Shown one piece after another: positions 35,262-43,016 of a DNA stretch of 44,235 bases. The notes beneath the pieces were generated by a model, which saw only the letters and a program-made list of their open reading frames with translations, had not been told where the DNA came from and searched no databases. This stretch comes from an uncultured Eubacteriales bacterium (GTDB lineage Bacteria > Bacillota > Clostridia > Lachnospirales > Bianqueaceae). The DNA is taken from assembly GCA_900316145.1 (NCBI GenBank), contig ONBQ01000061.1, positions 1-44,235 of the forward strand, given 5' to 3'. Position 1 is the first letter of the stretch. Each line of letters opens with the position of its first letter. A program made the translations under genes and the position numbers.

Positions 35262-36470
35262 TCAGTATCCTCTGCCATTGACAGACTGTGCATAAAGAAG
35301 TTCTTTTTTGATCTTGCTGACGGAAGCCGTAAAGAAGATCATGGTCAGGATGCTTAAGATGATGGCAATATAGGTCATCGTCATGCCATCCTGGAAAAGC
35401 GTGAAGCCATAACGGGCATAGACTTCCATCTCTGCTTGCTTCAGTTCCGCATTCAATACCGTAGTACCTGCGACCATAGCGATCAGGACGATGAACTGGC
35501 AGATCAAAACGACGACGTTGATCACGGTGATCAGGCCGGAAACATCACCCGTCTGACGGCCGGTCACGGAAGAATCACGAATGACGGAAGCCGCCTGTCC
35601 GATCTTGATGAAGTAGATCATGAAAATGACCAGGATGGCCAACGTGATGATGGATACGATAATGAACGCTGTCATGGAGCTATCCATGGAGGAGCTGTAG
35701 TAGCTGCCGCCGTAGAAACTGTTGTACGCGTTTCTGGCGTTATTGTACTCGCTGATCTGCATGATCATGCCGGCCGCGTACGCCACGATCGCCAGGCCGA
35801 TGCACACCGCGTAGATGATCATAGCGCTTTTGACCAGGCCGGTGCCTTTGACTTCATAGCCACGGCCGCGGCTGGAACCCCACATGATCCAAGTGCCGAT
35901 CACTGTCAGGATAGACGGGATCATGACGATCAGCAGAATGATATAAAACGCGGTATCGTAATGCGCGAACGGACGGATCTCCTGGAAGATCACATTCATC
36001 TTGTTTCCGTAAGAGAAGCCATAGCCAAGGATGACCAGCAGATTAATAGTGAGACACAGGGTCATGAGCAGGAACACAACAGAGCCCACTCCGTCTTTGA
36101 CCGCCATCGTAATGGGCGAGACCTGGTTGTACGATCCCGGATCCATATATCCGGCATTCGGATCATAACCATAGCCGGGTGCCTGCGGCTGACCATAGCC
36201 CTGGTTTTGCGGCTGACCATAGCCATAGGCCGGGTCTTGCGGCGCCGTGTAACCCTGAGCGGGATCTTGCGGCTGCGTATAACCTGTGCCGGGAGCCGCT
36301 GCCGGCTCATCATGCCAATGATCCGGATCCTGATTCTGATTTTCCTGGAAGTCCGGAGTCTGGATTTCTTTCTCTTCTGCCGGTGCTTCCTGCGCGTCCA
36401 GTCTGGCTCCGCAGTTGCTGCAGAAGGTCAGACCCTCGGGGAGCTGAGCCCCGCATTTTGGACAAAACAT
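35262..36470 (-). CDS. Zinc-ribbon polytopic membrane protein
   Basis: A 402-aa protein. It starts with a zinc ribbon (MFCPKCGAQLPEGLTFCSNCGA, two CxxC pairs, split here across residues 1-22). Next is a Pro/Gln/Gly/Tyr-rich linker with repeated YGQPQ and QDPA units to about residue 118, then four or five membrane helices. Such proteins are common in Clostridia and their function is unknown. GGGAGGGAAA lies before the ATG. A full-consensus promoter precedes it within the end of the GH2 gene. Confidence 0.8.
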   Translation of the reverse strand: MFCPKCGAQLPEGLTFCSNCGARLDAQEAPAEEKEIQTPDFQENQNQDPDHWHDEPAAAPGTGYTQPQDPAQGYTAPQDPAYGYGQPQNQGYGQPQAPGYGYDPNAGYMDPGSYNQVSPITMAVKDGVGSVVFLLMTLCLTINLLVILGYGFSYGNKMNVIFQEIRPFAHYDTAFYIILLIVMIPSILTVIGTWIMWGSSRGRGYEVKGTGLVKSAMIIYAVCIGLAIVAYAAGMIMQISEYNNARNAYNSFYGGSYYSSSMDSSMTAFIIVSIITLAILVIFMIYFIKIGQAASVIRDSSVTGRQTGDVSGLITVINVVVLICQFIVLIAMVAGTTVLNAELKQAEMEVYARYGFTLFQDGMTMTYIAIILSILTMIFFTASVSKIKKELLYAQSVNGRGY

Positions 36471-36506
36471 AGTTTTCCCTCCCTCATTGATTCAAAGATC
36501 AGTTTT

Positions 36507-36535
36507 ATTATAAAGATTTCGGATTTATCTGTCAA
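36507..36535 (-). promoter_or_regulatory. Consensus promoter of the zinc-ribbon gene
   Basis: Perfect -35 TTGACA (36535-36530), 17 bases and perfect -10 TATAAT (36512-36507). The -35 lies inside the last codons of the upstream GH2 gene. Confidence 0.88.
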
Positions 36536-39008
36536 TCGTGATGATGACGGTCAAAGGCTCCATTCCTTCGGCTGTTACCTTCAAAACTGCTTCTCCCGGC
36601 TCGTATCCGCTGCGGATGACCGCCATGGCACGCCCGCGGTAGGTCGTAAAGGTACCCTTCGTGTAGTTCTCCGCCGTGACCGGGTTGCCGGAGCCGAAAC
36701 CGGACAGCACGCCTGCCCCTTCCAGTGTCGCGTTCAAAAGGACAGCCGCGTCAGGGATGACGCGTCCCTTCTCATCGATAACCTCTACGCCAACGTAAGC
36801 GATGCTGTGTCCGTCCGCCGGAAGAGACTTGCGTTCCGGCACCAGACGCAGGGCGGCCGGGGCGCCTACTGTCTCGATGGAATCACGGGAGACTTCCACG
36901 CCGCCAACATAGCTGACCGCTTCCACCTTGCCGGGTTCATAGACTGCCGGGAAAAGGAAGGATCTCGGCATATCTCCGACCTTGGTATCTCCCGCCTTCT
37001 GCCGTCCGACAGAAGAACCGTTGACAAACACTTCCACTTCTTCCGCTTTGGAGAAGACCGCCAGGTTCACAGGCTTTCCTTCCTGTCCGGGCCAGTTCCA
37101 GGACTTGCGAACATCCGCGAAGCCCCACATGCTTAAGAGTTCCTTCTTGCCGAAATACTGCGGGTCATACGAATACACGAAGGTCTTTTCGCTGCCCCAG
37201 ACCACACTGCGGTAATCACCCTGCGGAAGGATGTGGCCGGTGATGTCGACATCCGCGTCATTGGCCAGACGCCAGGGGAATACAGAGGCATGAGAGGACA
37301 AGGCGATCCACGGCGGCGCTGTGGCAGCCGGATCATCCGGATCCACATGCACGGACTTGCCGATGCCGGCTTCGCCGATGTAATCATAGGCGGTCCAGGT
37401 GAAATCTCCCAGGATCCACGGATGCGCCTCGACCAGCGGCCAGCGGAAACCGATCTCCTTGGGGAAGTTCTCGGAGCCTAAGATGATGCGCTCAGGGAAC
37501 AGCTCATGGTCTCTTAAGTATTTGTCCTCCATGTAGTTATATCCGACGATGTCCAGGCCATTCGTGAAGGCTTCGGAATACTCTTCCCAGGACAGGTCCT
37601 CGCCCTTGACGTCGGCGTTCTGCATGTTGCCCTGCATCTTGCGGGCCATTTCCTCCTGCAGCTTGTCATCCAGGCCGCTCCAGAAGGAGCAGATAGCGTT
37701 CGAGACCGGACGGGACGGATCCAGCGCGCGGACCGTTTCCGCCAGGCGGGTGGCCAGTGTGTAGCCATTGTTCAGGCCGCCACGCTCCGGGATCTCATTG
37801 CCGGTGGACCAGATCACGACGGACGGATGGCTGCGATCGCGGCGCACGAAGGCGGTCAGATCTTTCTGCCAGTCGGTCTCAAAGAACTGGTTATAATCAC
37901 CTGGCTGTTTGGCGATGCCCCAGGCGTCAAACGCTTCATCAAATACATAAACGCCCAGACGGTCGCAAGCTTCCATGAACGCCGCGGAAGGCGGATTGTG
38001 CGTGGTGCGGACTGCGTTGAAACCAATGCTCTTGAGGATGCTGAGCTTACGATATTCCGCGTCATACAATGAGACCGCGCCAAGCAGGCCATTGTCATGA
38101 TGCAGGCAGCCGCCCTTGAGCTTGACTTCCTTGCCATTGACACGAAGTCCGTGATTTACGTCCGCCGTAACGGTGCGGATACCGAACAGGATCTCCGCCT
38201 CATCTACAGTCCCGTTTTCGATCTCTTTCAGATGTGTACGATACTCTCCCACATCTTTTACACAAGCCTTGAGCTTGTAGAGGCTGGGCTCCTCCGCGCT
38301 CCAAAGCTGCGGGTCCTGTACCGTCAGGGTCAGATATGCCGTATCCGTCGTGTTCGGGTTGATCTGTACGCGGGCCTTGCGGCAGACTACTACCTCGCCC
38401 TCTTCCGTGGTCAACGCAGCCTGCACTTCGGCGATACGGTTGGTCAGGGTCTGGTTGGCAACATCCACCTGCACTTTAACAGTGGCTTTTCCATCTTCAA
38501 CCGCCTGCGTATAGGCGAAGATACCATCGGTGGCGATGTGCAGGACCGGCGTATGGACCAGTTTCACGCTGCGGAACAATCCGGCGCCGGAATACCAGCG
38601 GCAGTTGGGCTGCATGCTGGGATTGACCGTCACTACGATACGGTTGTCCTCACCGAAATAAACATAAGGCGTGATATCGACCGCAAAGGGAGCGTATCCA
38701 TAATGCTGCAGAGCCGCCTTGGCGCCGTTCACATCGACCGTCGCGTTCATCATGGCGCCATCGAAAACGAGGGTCAGGATCTGGCCTTCCCACTCAGCCG
38801 GAACGAACAGTTTTTTCTCATAATGGGCTACGCCGGCTGTAAAATATCCGCTGGCAGGCCCAGGCGTCGCTTCGGCAAATGAATCGCTCTCGATCATGTA
38901 ATCATGGGGCAGATCGACTGTTTTTCTCGTTTCTGAAGGTCTGACACGTACTCCGTCGGCCAGTCCATAGTCAAAGGTCCAGCCTTGATCCAGGTTCATG
39001 GTTCTCAT
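36525..39008 (-). CDS. Glycoside hydrolase family 2 beta-galactosidase-like, with C-terminal DUF4982-type domains
   Basis: An 827-aa GH2 enzyme. The sugar-binding domain (DLPHDYMIESDSF, FDGAMMNATVDVNG, WYSGAGLFRSVKL) and Ig-like domain lead into the TIM barrel: KLKGGCLHHDNGLLG, RTTHNPPS, acid/base Glu405 in IWSTGNEIPERGG and nucleophile Glu513 in ILGSENFPKE. The C terminus adds DUF4982-like and Ig-like domains (WNWPGQEGKPVNLAVFS, VYEPGKVEAVSYVGG). No signal peptide. AGGAGG sits at the end of the aldolase gene, two bases separate the genes. It probably cleaves beta-galactosides from host or plant glycans; the precise linkage is unknown. Confidence 0.9.
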   Translation of the reverse strand: MRTMNLDQGWTFDYGLADGVRVRPSETRKTVDLPHDYMIESDSFAEATPGPASGYFTAGVAHYEKKLFVPAEWEGQILTLVFDGAMMNATVDVNGAKAALQHYGYAPFAVDITPYVYFGEDNRIVVTVNPSMQPNCRWYSGAGLFRSVKLVHTPVLHIATDGIFAYTQAVEDGKATVKVQVDVANQTLTNRIAEVQAALTTEEGEVVVCRKARVQINPNTTDTAYLTLTVQDPQLWSAEEPSLYKLKACVKDVGEYRTHLKEIENGTVDEAEILFGIRTVTADVNHGLRVNGKEVKLKGGCLHHDNGLLGAVSLYDAEYRKLSILKSIGFNAVRTTHNPPSAAFMEACDRLGVYVFDEAFDAWGIAKQPGDYNQFFETDWQKDLTAFVRRDRSHPSVVIWSTGNEIPERGGLNNGYTLATRLAETVRALDPSRPVSNAICSFWSGLDDKLQEEMARKMQGNMQNADVKGEDLSWEEYSEAFTNGLDIVGYNYMEDKYLRDHELFPERIILGSENFPKEIGFRWPLVEAHPWILGDFTWTAYDYIGEAGIGKSVHVDPDDPAATAPPWIALSSHASVFPWRLANDADVDITGHILPQGDYRSVVWGSEKTFVYSYDPQYFGKKELLSMWGFADVRKSWNWPGQEGKPVNLAVFSKAEEVEVFVNGSSVGRQKAGDTKVGDMPRSFLFPAVYEPGKVEAVSYVGGVEVSRDSIETVGAPAALRLVPERKSLPADGHSIAYVGVEVIDEKGRVIPDAAVLLNATLEGAGVLSGFGSGNPVTAENYTKGTFTTYRGRAMAVIRSGYEPGEAVLKVTAEGMEPLTVIITIDR

Positions 39009-39010
39009 GT

Positions 39011-39922
39011 TTATACCTCCTGAAGAAATTTAACTTTATCAGCACCGGGCATCGCTTTGATGCCGGCAAATTCCTGACGGATCTTTTGCTCCTCCTCCTG
39101 GGAATAGCAGGTGAACGGGCTGCGCGCGATGCCGGCATCGATGCCCATCCATTTCATCATCAGCTTCACGGTAGGGATCATATCATGCTGCAGAGTAGTC
39201 ATGATGACACGGTTCGCGATGCTCTGCTTCTCATGCAGCCGGTCCATATCCTTGTCCAGAAACGCCTGATACAGATCCTTGTATAAGTCAAGCAGCACAT
39301 TGTAGAACGTCCCGATGATGCCATCAGCGCCATAGGATAAGCCGCTCATAGCCATTTCATCGCTGCCGGAATAGATGATAAACTCCGGATCCAGTTCCTG
39401 CCGCATGCGCAGGATATCGAACTGAGTCGGGGCCGTATACTTGATGCCTTTTACGCCGGGCACGCTGGCCAGGCGGCGGATCGTATCGAAGTTCATGACG
39501 CCGGCCAGGGCAATGTTATAGATAATGGTCGGAACAGACACACTATCTGCCAGTTCCGTGTAATACCTGACGATGCTGTCTTCACTGAATTTCCAGTAAA
39601 ACGGAGGCACCGAGGAGACTGCCGCCGCTCCGCACTTTTCCGCGTGTCGGGCCAGGTCACAGGTGACCTTTGTTCCGATCGCGCCGACATGCACGATGAA
39701 CGGGATCTCTCCATTCAGCTCATCCGCTGTGATCTCCACGACCTGTTTGCGCTCTTCCGGCGTCATGACGAAACCCTCGCCGGTGCTTCCGGTCAGATAC
39801 AGGCCATCCGCTTTCTCTTCTTTTAAAAACCGGATTACGCGCCTGAGGCGCTGTTCATCCAACTCTTCCCGCTCGTTGAAGCAGGTCACCATAGCCGGGA
39901 TGACTCCTGTGATCTTGTTCAC
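39011..39922 (-). CDS. DHDPS/N-acetylneuraminate lyase family aldolase
   Basis: A 303-aa class I aldolase of the DapA/NanA family. GSTGEGF (about 45-51) is the carboxylate-binding motif, 'YNIALAG' holds the catalytic Tyr (about residue 138), and VKGIKYTAP contains the Schiff-base Lys (about 165). GSTGE and the overall pattern lean towards N-acetylneuraminate or similar sugar-acid lyases rather than lysine synthesis. The start codon is GTG at 39922, with AAGGAG before it, overlapping the upstream stop (GTGA). It is translationally coupled to the methyltransferase gene and sits two bases before a GH2 gene. Confidence 0.82.
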   Translation of the reverse strand: MNKITGVIPAMVTCFNEREELDEQRLRRVIRFLKEEKADGLYLTGSTGEGFVMTPEERKQVVEITADELNGEIPFIVHVGAIGTKVTCDLARHAEKCGAAAVSSVPPFYWKFSEDSIVRYYTELADSVSVPTIIYNIALAGVMNFDTIRRLASVPGVKGIKYTAPTQFDILRMRQELDPEFIIYSGSDEMAMSGLSYGADGIIGTFYNVLLDLYKDLYQAFLDKDMDRLHEKQSIANRVIMTTLQHDMIPTVKLMMKWMGIDAGIARSPFTCYSQEEEQKIRQEFAGIKAMPGADKVKFLQEV

Positions 39923-40509
39923 TTTACGCTCCTTAATATGTGATACCCGGCCTTCCGGCCAACGGTCTCACAGTTTCCAAACAACGTATTCAGTTCTTTG
40001 ACCGCGCTGTCCGCGCCTTGCTTTTTCTGGATCACCACGTACAGAACGCCGCCTTTTGCCAAGTGATCATAGGCCACGGCAAACAGGTGGTACACTGTCT
40101 TTTTCCCCGCGCGGATCGGCGGATTGGTAGCGGCCAGAGTATGATCGGTATCTGTCAGTTCCTCTTCCTTGATGACACTCGCCGGCACAGAGGCAAGGGC
40201 CGCCGCGCGCCGGGCCAGATCCATCGCCCTTTCGTTGACGTCGATCATGGTCACTTTTTCCGCATGCAGCTGGTCTCCCAGGACCACGCCGATGGGACCA
40301 TACCCGCAGCCAAGATCCAGGATCTTGTCCGTCTGCTCCTCTTCCTCCAAAACGGTGCGGATCAGAAGGTCCGTGCCCGGATCGATGCGCTGGATCGAAA
40401 AGACGCTGTGATCACTGAAGAACCGGTAGGATTTTCCTCCTGCTTCATAACTGAGTTCCTGCACATCGGACACGGAGGTGGGATTCGCGGAATAATAATG
40501 ATCAGCCAT
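39919..40509 (-). CDS. RsmC-like class I methyltransferase
   Basis: A 196-aa SAM-dependent methyltransferase. 'HYYSANPTSVSD' and 'YRFFSDHSVFS' are typical of the short RsmC-like group. ILDLGCGYGPIGVVLG is the SAM-binding motif I, and ATNPPIRAGK the NPP(F/I)R catalytic motif of base-N methyltransferases. The family methylates G1207 of 16S rRNA (m2G). The ATG at 40509 follows GGAGGTG and overlaps the end of ksgA by eight bases. Confidence 0.87.
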   Translation of the reverse strand: MADHYYSANPTSVSDVQELSYEAGGKSYRFFSDHSVFSIQRIDPGTDLLIRTVLEEEEQTDKILDLGCGYGPIGVVLGDQLHAEKVTMIDVNERAMDLARRAAALASVPASVIKEEELTDTDHTLAATNPPIRAGKKTVYHLFAVAYDHLAKGGVLYVVIQKKQGADSAVKELNTLFGNCETVGRKAGYHILRSVK

Positions 40510-41377
40510 GGAGCACCTCCGCAAGACGGGCGAACTGCTCCAAGTCCAGAGCCTCGCCGCGAATGGTCTCTGATAAGTTCAATTCCTTAAGAGCTCCCGC
40601 CACTTCTTCCTTCGTAAACTTAAGTTCCGGACTGTTGGCAATACTGTTGACCAGGGTCTTGCGCCGCTGAGCGAAAGCCGCCCGGATCAGGCCGAATAAG
40701 AGCTTCTCATCCTGCACCCGGACAGGGGGCTCAGTGAAGCGGGTGAGCCGGATCACCGCGGATCCTACACCCGGACGCGGCATAAAGCAATTCTGCGGGA
40801 CATACGCCGCGATGTAGGCGGAGGCGTAATACTGCACAGCCAGCGAAAGCGCGCCGTAATCCTTCGTGCCGGGGCCGGACTGCATACGTCTGGCCACCTC
40901 TTCCTGCACCATGACCGTAACATTGTCCAGCGGGATCCCGCTCTCAAACAGCGCCATGATGATGGGGGTCGTGATATAGTACGGAAGGTTCGCGACCACC
41001 TTGACCGGGCGGTCTATGTGTTTCTCTTTGAAAAATGCCGGCAGATCCAGCTTCAGGAAATCCCCCTCCACGATCTCTACATTGCTGTAGGCAGCCAGAT
41101 TCTGACTGAGGATGGGGATCAGTCTGCGGTCGATCTCCACCGCGATCACACGCCCGGCCTCCTCCGCCAGGACCTGTGTCAGACTGCCGATGCCCGGCCC
41201 GATCTCGATGACGATATCATCCGGACCGGCTCCCGCCGCCCGCACGATCTTCTCCATGACATGCAGGTCGATCAGGAAATTCTGTCCGTACTTTTTCAGA
41301 AACTGGAAATCATGGGACTGGATGATGCGGATGGTATTGGCCGGATACGCGATATACTGCTGATCCGGATTTCTCAT
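40502..41377 (-). CDS. ksgA: 16S rRNA dimethyladenosine transferase KsgA (RsmA)
   Basis: A 291-aa protein with all KsgA motifs: 'FLKKYGQNFLIDLHVMEKIV', SAM motif 'IVIEIGPGIGSLTQVLAEEAG', 'VVANLPYYITTPIIM' with the catalytic NLPY, 'MVQEEVARRM' and 'FAQRRKTLVNS'. It dimethylates A1518 and A1519 in helix 45 of 16S rRNA during small-subunit assembly. The ATG overlaps the tatD stop by four bases. The tatD-ksgA order is common in Firmicutes. Confidence 0.96.
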   Translation of the reverse strand: MRNPDQQYIAYPANTIRIIQSHDFQFLKKYGQNFLIDLHVMEKIVRAAGAGPDDIVIEIGPGIGSLTQVLAEEAGRVIAVEIDRRLIPILSQNLAAYSNVEIVEGDFLKLDLPAFFKEKHIDRPVKVVANLPYYITTPIIMALFESGIPLDNVTVMVQEEVARRMQSGPGTKDYGALSLAVQYYASAYIAAYVPQNCFMPRPGVGSAVIRLTRFTEPPVRVQDEKLLFGLIRAAFAQRRKTLVNSIANSPELKFTKEEVAGALKELNLSETIRGEALDLEQFARLAEVLHG

Positions 41378-42147
41378 GACTGCACCCCGAACAGGCGGCA
41401 GGCATTGTCCATCGTAGCCTGCGCCACCTCCTCTGCGCTGATGCCGCGGATCTCAGCGATCTTTTCCACGATATAAGGCAGGTTGCGGCTGTCATTGCGC
41501 TCGCCGCGCTTCGGCACCGGGGCCAGATACGGGCTGTCGGTCTCCACGACCAGCCGGTCCAGAGGAAGAGCCTTAACCGTTTCGATGACCTTGCGCACTT
41601 TCGGGAAGGTGACCATACCGCCAATGCCGATATGGAACCCCAGCTCTACAAACCGCTCCGCCATCTCCAGACTGCCATTATAGGAGTGAATGATGCCGCC
41701 GGTGAGGCCATAGCTGTAGTCGTTCAGGATGTTATAGGTATCCTCCAGCGCTTCCCTTGTATGCACGATGATGGGAAGCTCCAGCTCCTTGGCCAGCTCG
41801 ATCTGCTCGATGAACCAATCCTGCTGCACATCCCTCGGTGAAAAATCATAATGATAATCCAGGCCGATCTCTCCCACCGCGACCACCTTGTCAGAAGAGG
41901 TCAGATAGTTGTAAAGGCGATCCAGATTGTCCTCATCCATTTCACTGGCAGAGTGCGGATGCACTCCGATGGCCCCATAGACCCAGGGATACGTCTCGAT
42001 CATCTGCAATGTGGTTTTACATGAAGCAATATCACTGGCGCAGTTAACGATATACTGGATCCCGGCCTCATGACAGGCTTTTAAGACCTGATCACGGTCC
42101 GGGAACTTCGCGTCATCATAATGGGCATGCGTTTCAAATATTTTCAT
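41374..42147 (-). CDS. TatD family metal-dependent hydrolase
   Basis: A 257-aa TIM-barrel hydrolase. 'IFETHAHYDD' supplies two metal His, 'AVGEIGLDYHYDFSP' a Glu, 'LPIIVHTREA' and 'IIHSYNGS' further His, and 'VVETDSPYLAPVPKRGERN' the final Asp. TatD proteins are DNases or general nucleases. The ATG at 42147 is used because AAAGGA lies eight bases upstream; the TTG at 42153 is too close. It heads the tatD-ksgA-rsmC-aldolase-GH2 series. Confidence 0.93.
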   Translation of the reverse strand: MKIFETHAHYDDAKFPDRDQVLKACHEAGIQYIVNCASDIASCKTTLQMIETYPWVYGAIGVHPHSASEMDEDNLDRLYNYLTSSDKVVAVGEIGLDYHYDFSPRDVQQDWFIEQIELAKELELPIIVHTREALEDTYNILNDYSYGLTGGIIHSYNGSLEMAERFVELGFHIGIGGMVTFPKVRKVIETVKALPLDRLVVETDSPYLAPVPKRGERNDSRNLPYIVEKIAEIRGISAEEVAQATMDNACRLFGVQS

Positions 42148-42176
42148 GAACAATGTCCTTTCTGTTTCCTATCGGA

Positions 42177-42205
42177 ATCATAGCACAGAACGGCACTAGA
42201 ATCAA
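42177..42205 (-). promoter_or_regulatory. Promoter of the tatD-ksgA operon
   Basis: The -35 TTGATT (42205-42200), 17 bases and -10 TATGAT (42182-42177), with TGC before the -10 (extended). Confidence 0.65.
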
Positions 42206-42249
42206 ATAGGAATTTCAGGTCTTTGCCTCTGTGCTTATGATCTTCTTTC

Positions 42250-42278
42250 TTTACAAAACGGGCTTTGTTTGATATGCT
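42250..42278 (+). promoter_or_regulatory. Promoter of the kinase operon
   Basis: The -35 TTTACA (42250-42255), 17 bases and -10 TATGCT (42273-42278). The start point near 42285 leaves a short leader before GGGAGG. Confidence 0.5.
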
Positions 42279-42311
42279 TATATAAGCTTGTTGTTTTTTG
42301 GGAGGTCCACC

Positions 42312-43016
42312 TTGTCAAACAGAATCCCTGCTTCCTACGAGCCTCATTTTGAGGTCGTCTCTGTCATAAAGGAAACAGAAGATAAATCGATCGTAAAAGT
42401 ACGCCACCGCTCTTCCGGAGCGCTTTTTCTGATGCGCCGCCTTCCCTCATCCGCGGATATATATCGGCAGCTTCTCCCTGTATCCAGTCCCTATCTTCCC
42501 CGGATCTATGAGGTATTAGAAGAGGATGACTGTTGTTTTATCCTGGAGGAGTTTGTCGAGGGCGATCTTTTGTCCGACATGCTGCAAGGTGCCACATTTT
42601 CTCCGTCCGAAACACGCCGCATCAGTCTTGACATCTGCAAGGCATTGTATATCCTTCATGACCTTGGCCTCGTACACCGGGATGTAAAGCCGGAAAACAT
42701 CATGCTCCGCGGGCAAAATGCCGTGTTGCTGGATTTCGATACCTCCCGTCAATTCAAAGAAGAAGGCACCACCGATACCCAGGTCCTTGGCACGACCGGA
42801 TTTGCCGCGCCGGAACAATACGGTATCTCTCAGACTGATGCCCGCGCCGATATTTTCGCGCTGGGCGTGACCATGAATCTGATGCTGACCGGGGCTCATC
42901 CTTCCGTAAAACTGGCTCCCGGACGCTTTGGACGGATCATTTCCAAGTGTACCATGGTCCAGCCAGACAAACGCTATTCGAACATACTCCACTTAATGAA
43001 GGTATTACGCTCATGA
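42312..43016 (+). CDS. Ser/Thr protein kinase with degenerate N-lobe
   Basis: A 234-aa kinase domain with no transmembrane part. The C-lobe is well kept: VHRDVKPENIML (Asp124, Asn129), DFD in place of DFG (141-143), GTTGFAAPEQYG activation segment and 'ADIFALGVTMNLMLTG'. The N-lobe is weak: no Gly-rich loop is visible, and the beta-3 region reads ALFLMRRLP, with Arg where the ATP-binding Lys is expected. It could be weakly active or a pseudokinase. The start is TTG at 42312 with GGGAGG six bases upstream. Its stop overlaps the next start (ATGA), pairing it with the zinc-ribbon membrane protein. Confidence 0.82.
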   Translation: MSNRIPASYEPHFEVVSVIKETEDKSIVKVRHRSSGALFLMRRLPSSADIYRQLLPVSSPYLPRIYEVLEEDDCCFILEEFVEGDLLSDMLQGATFSPSETRRISLDICKALYILHDLGLVHRDVKPENIMLRGQNAVLLDFDTSRQFKEEGTTDTQVLGTTGFAAPEQYGISQTDARADIFALGVTMNLMLTGAHPSVKLAPGRFGRIISKCTMVQPDKRYSNILHLMKVLRS

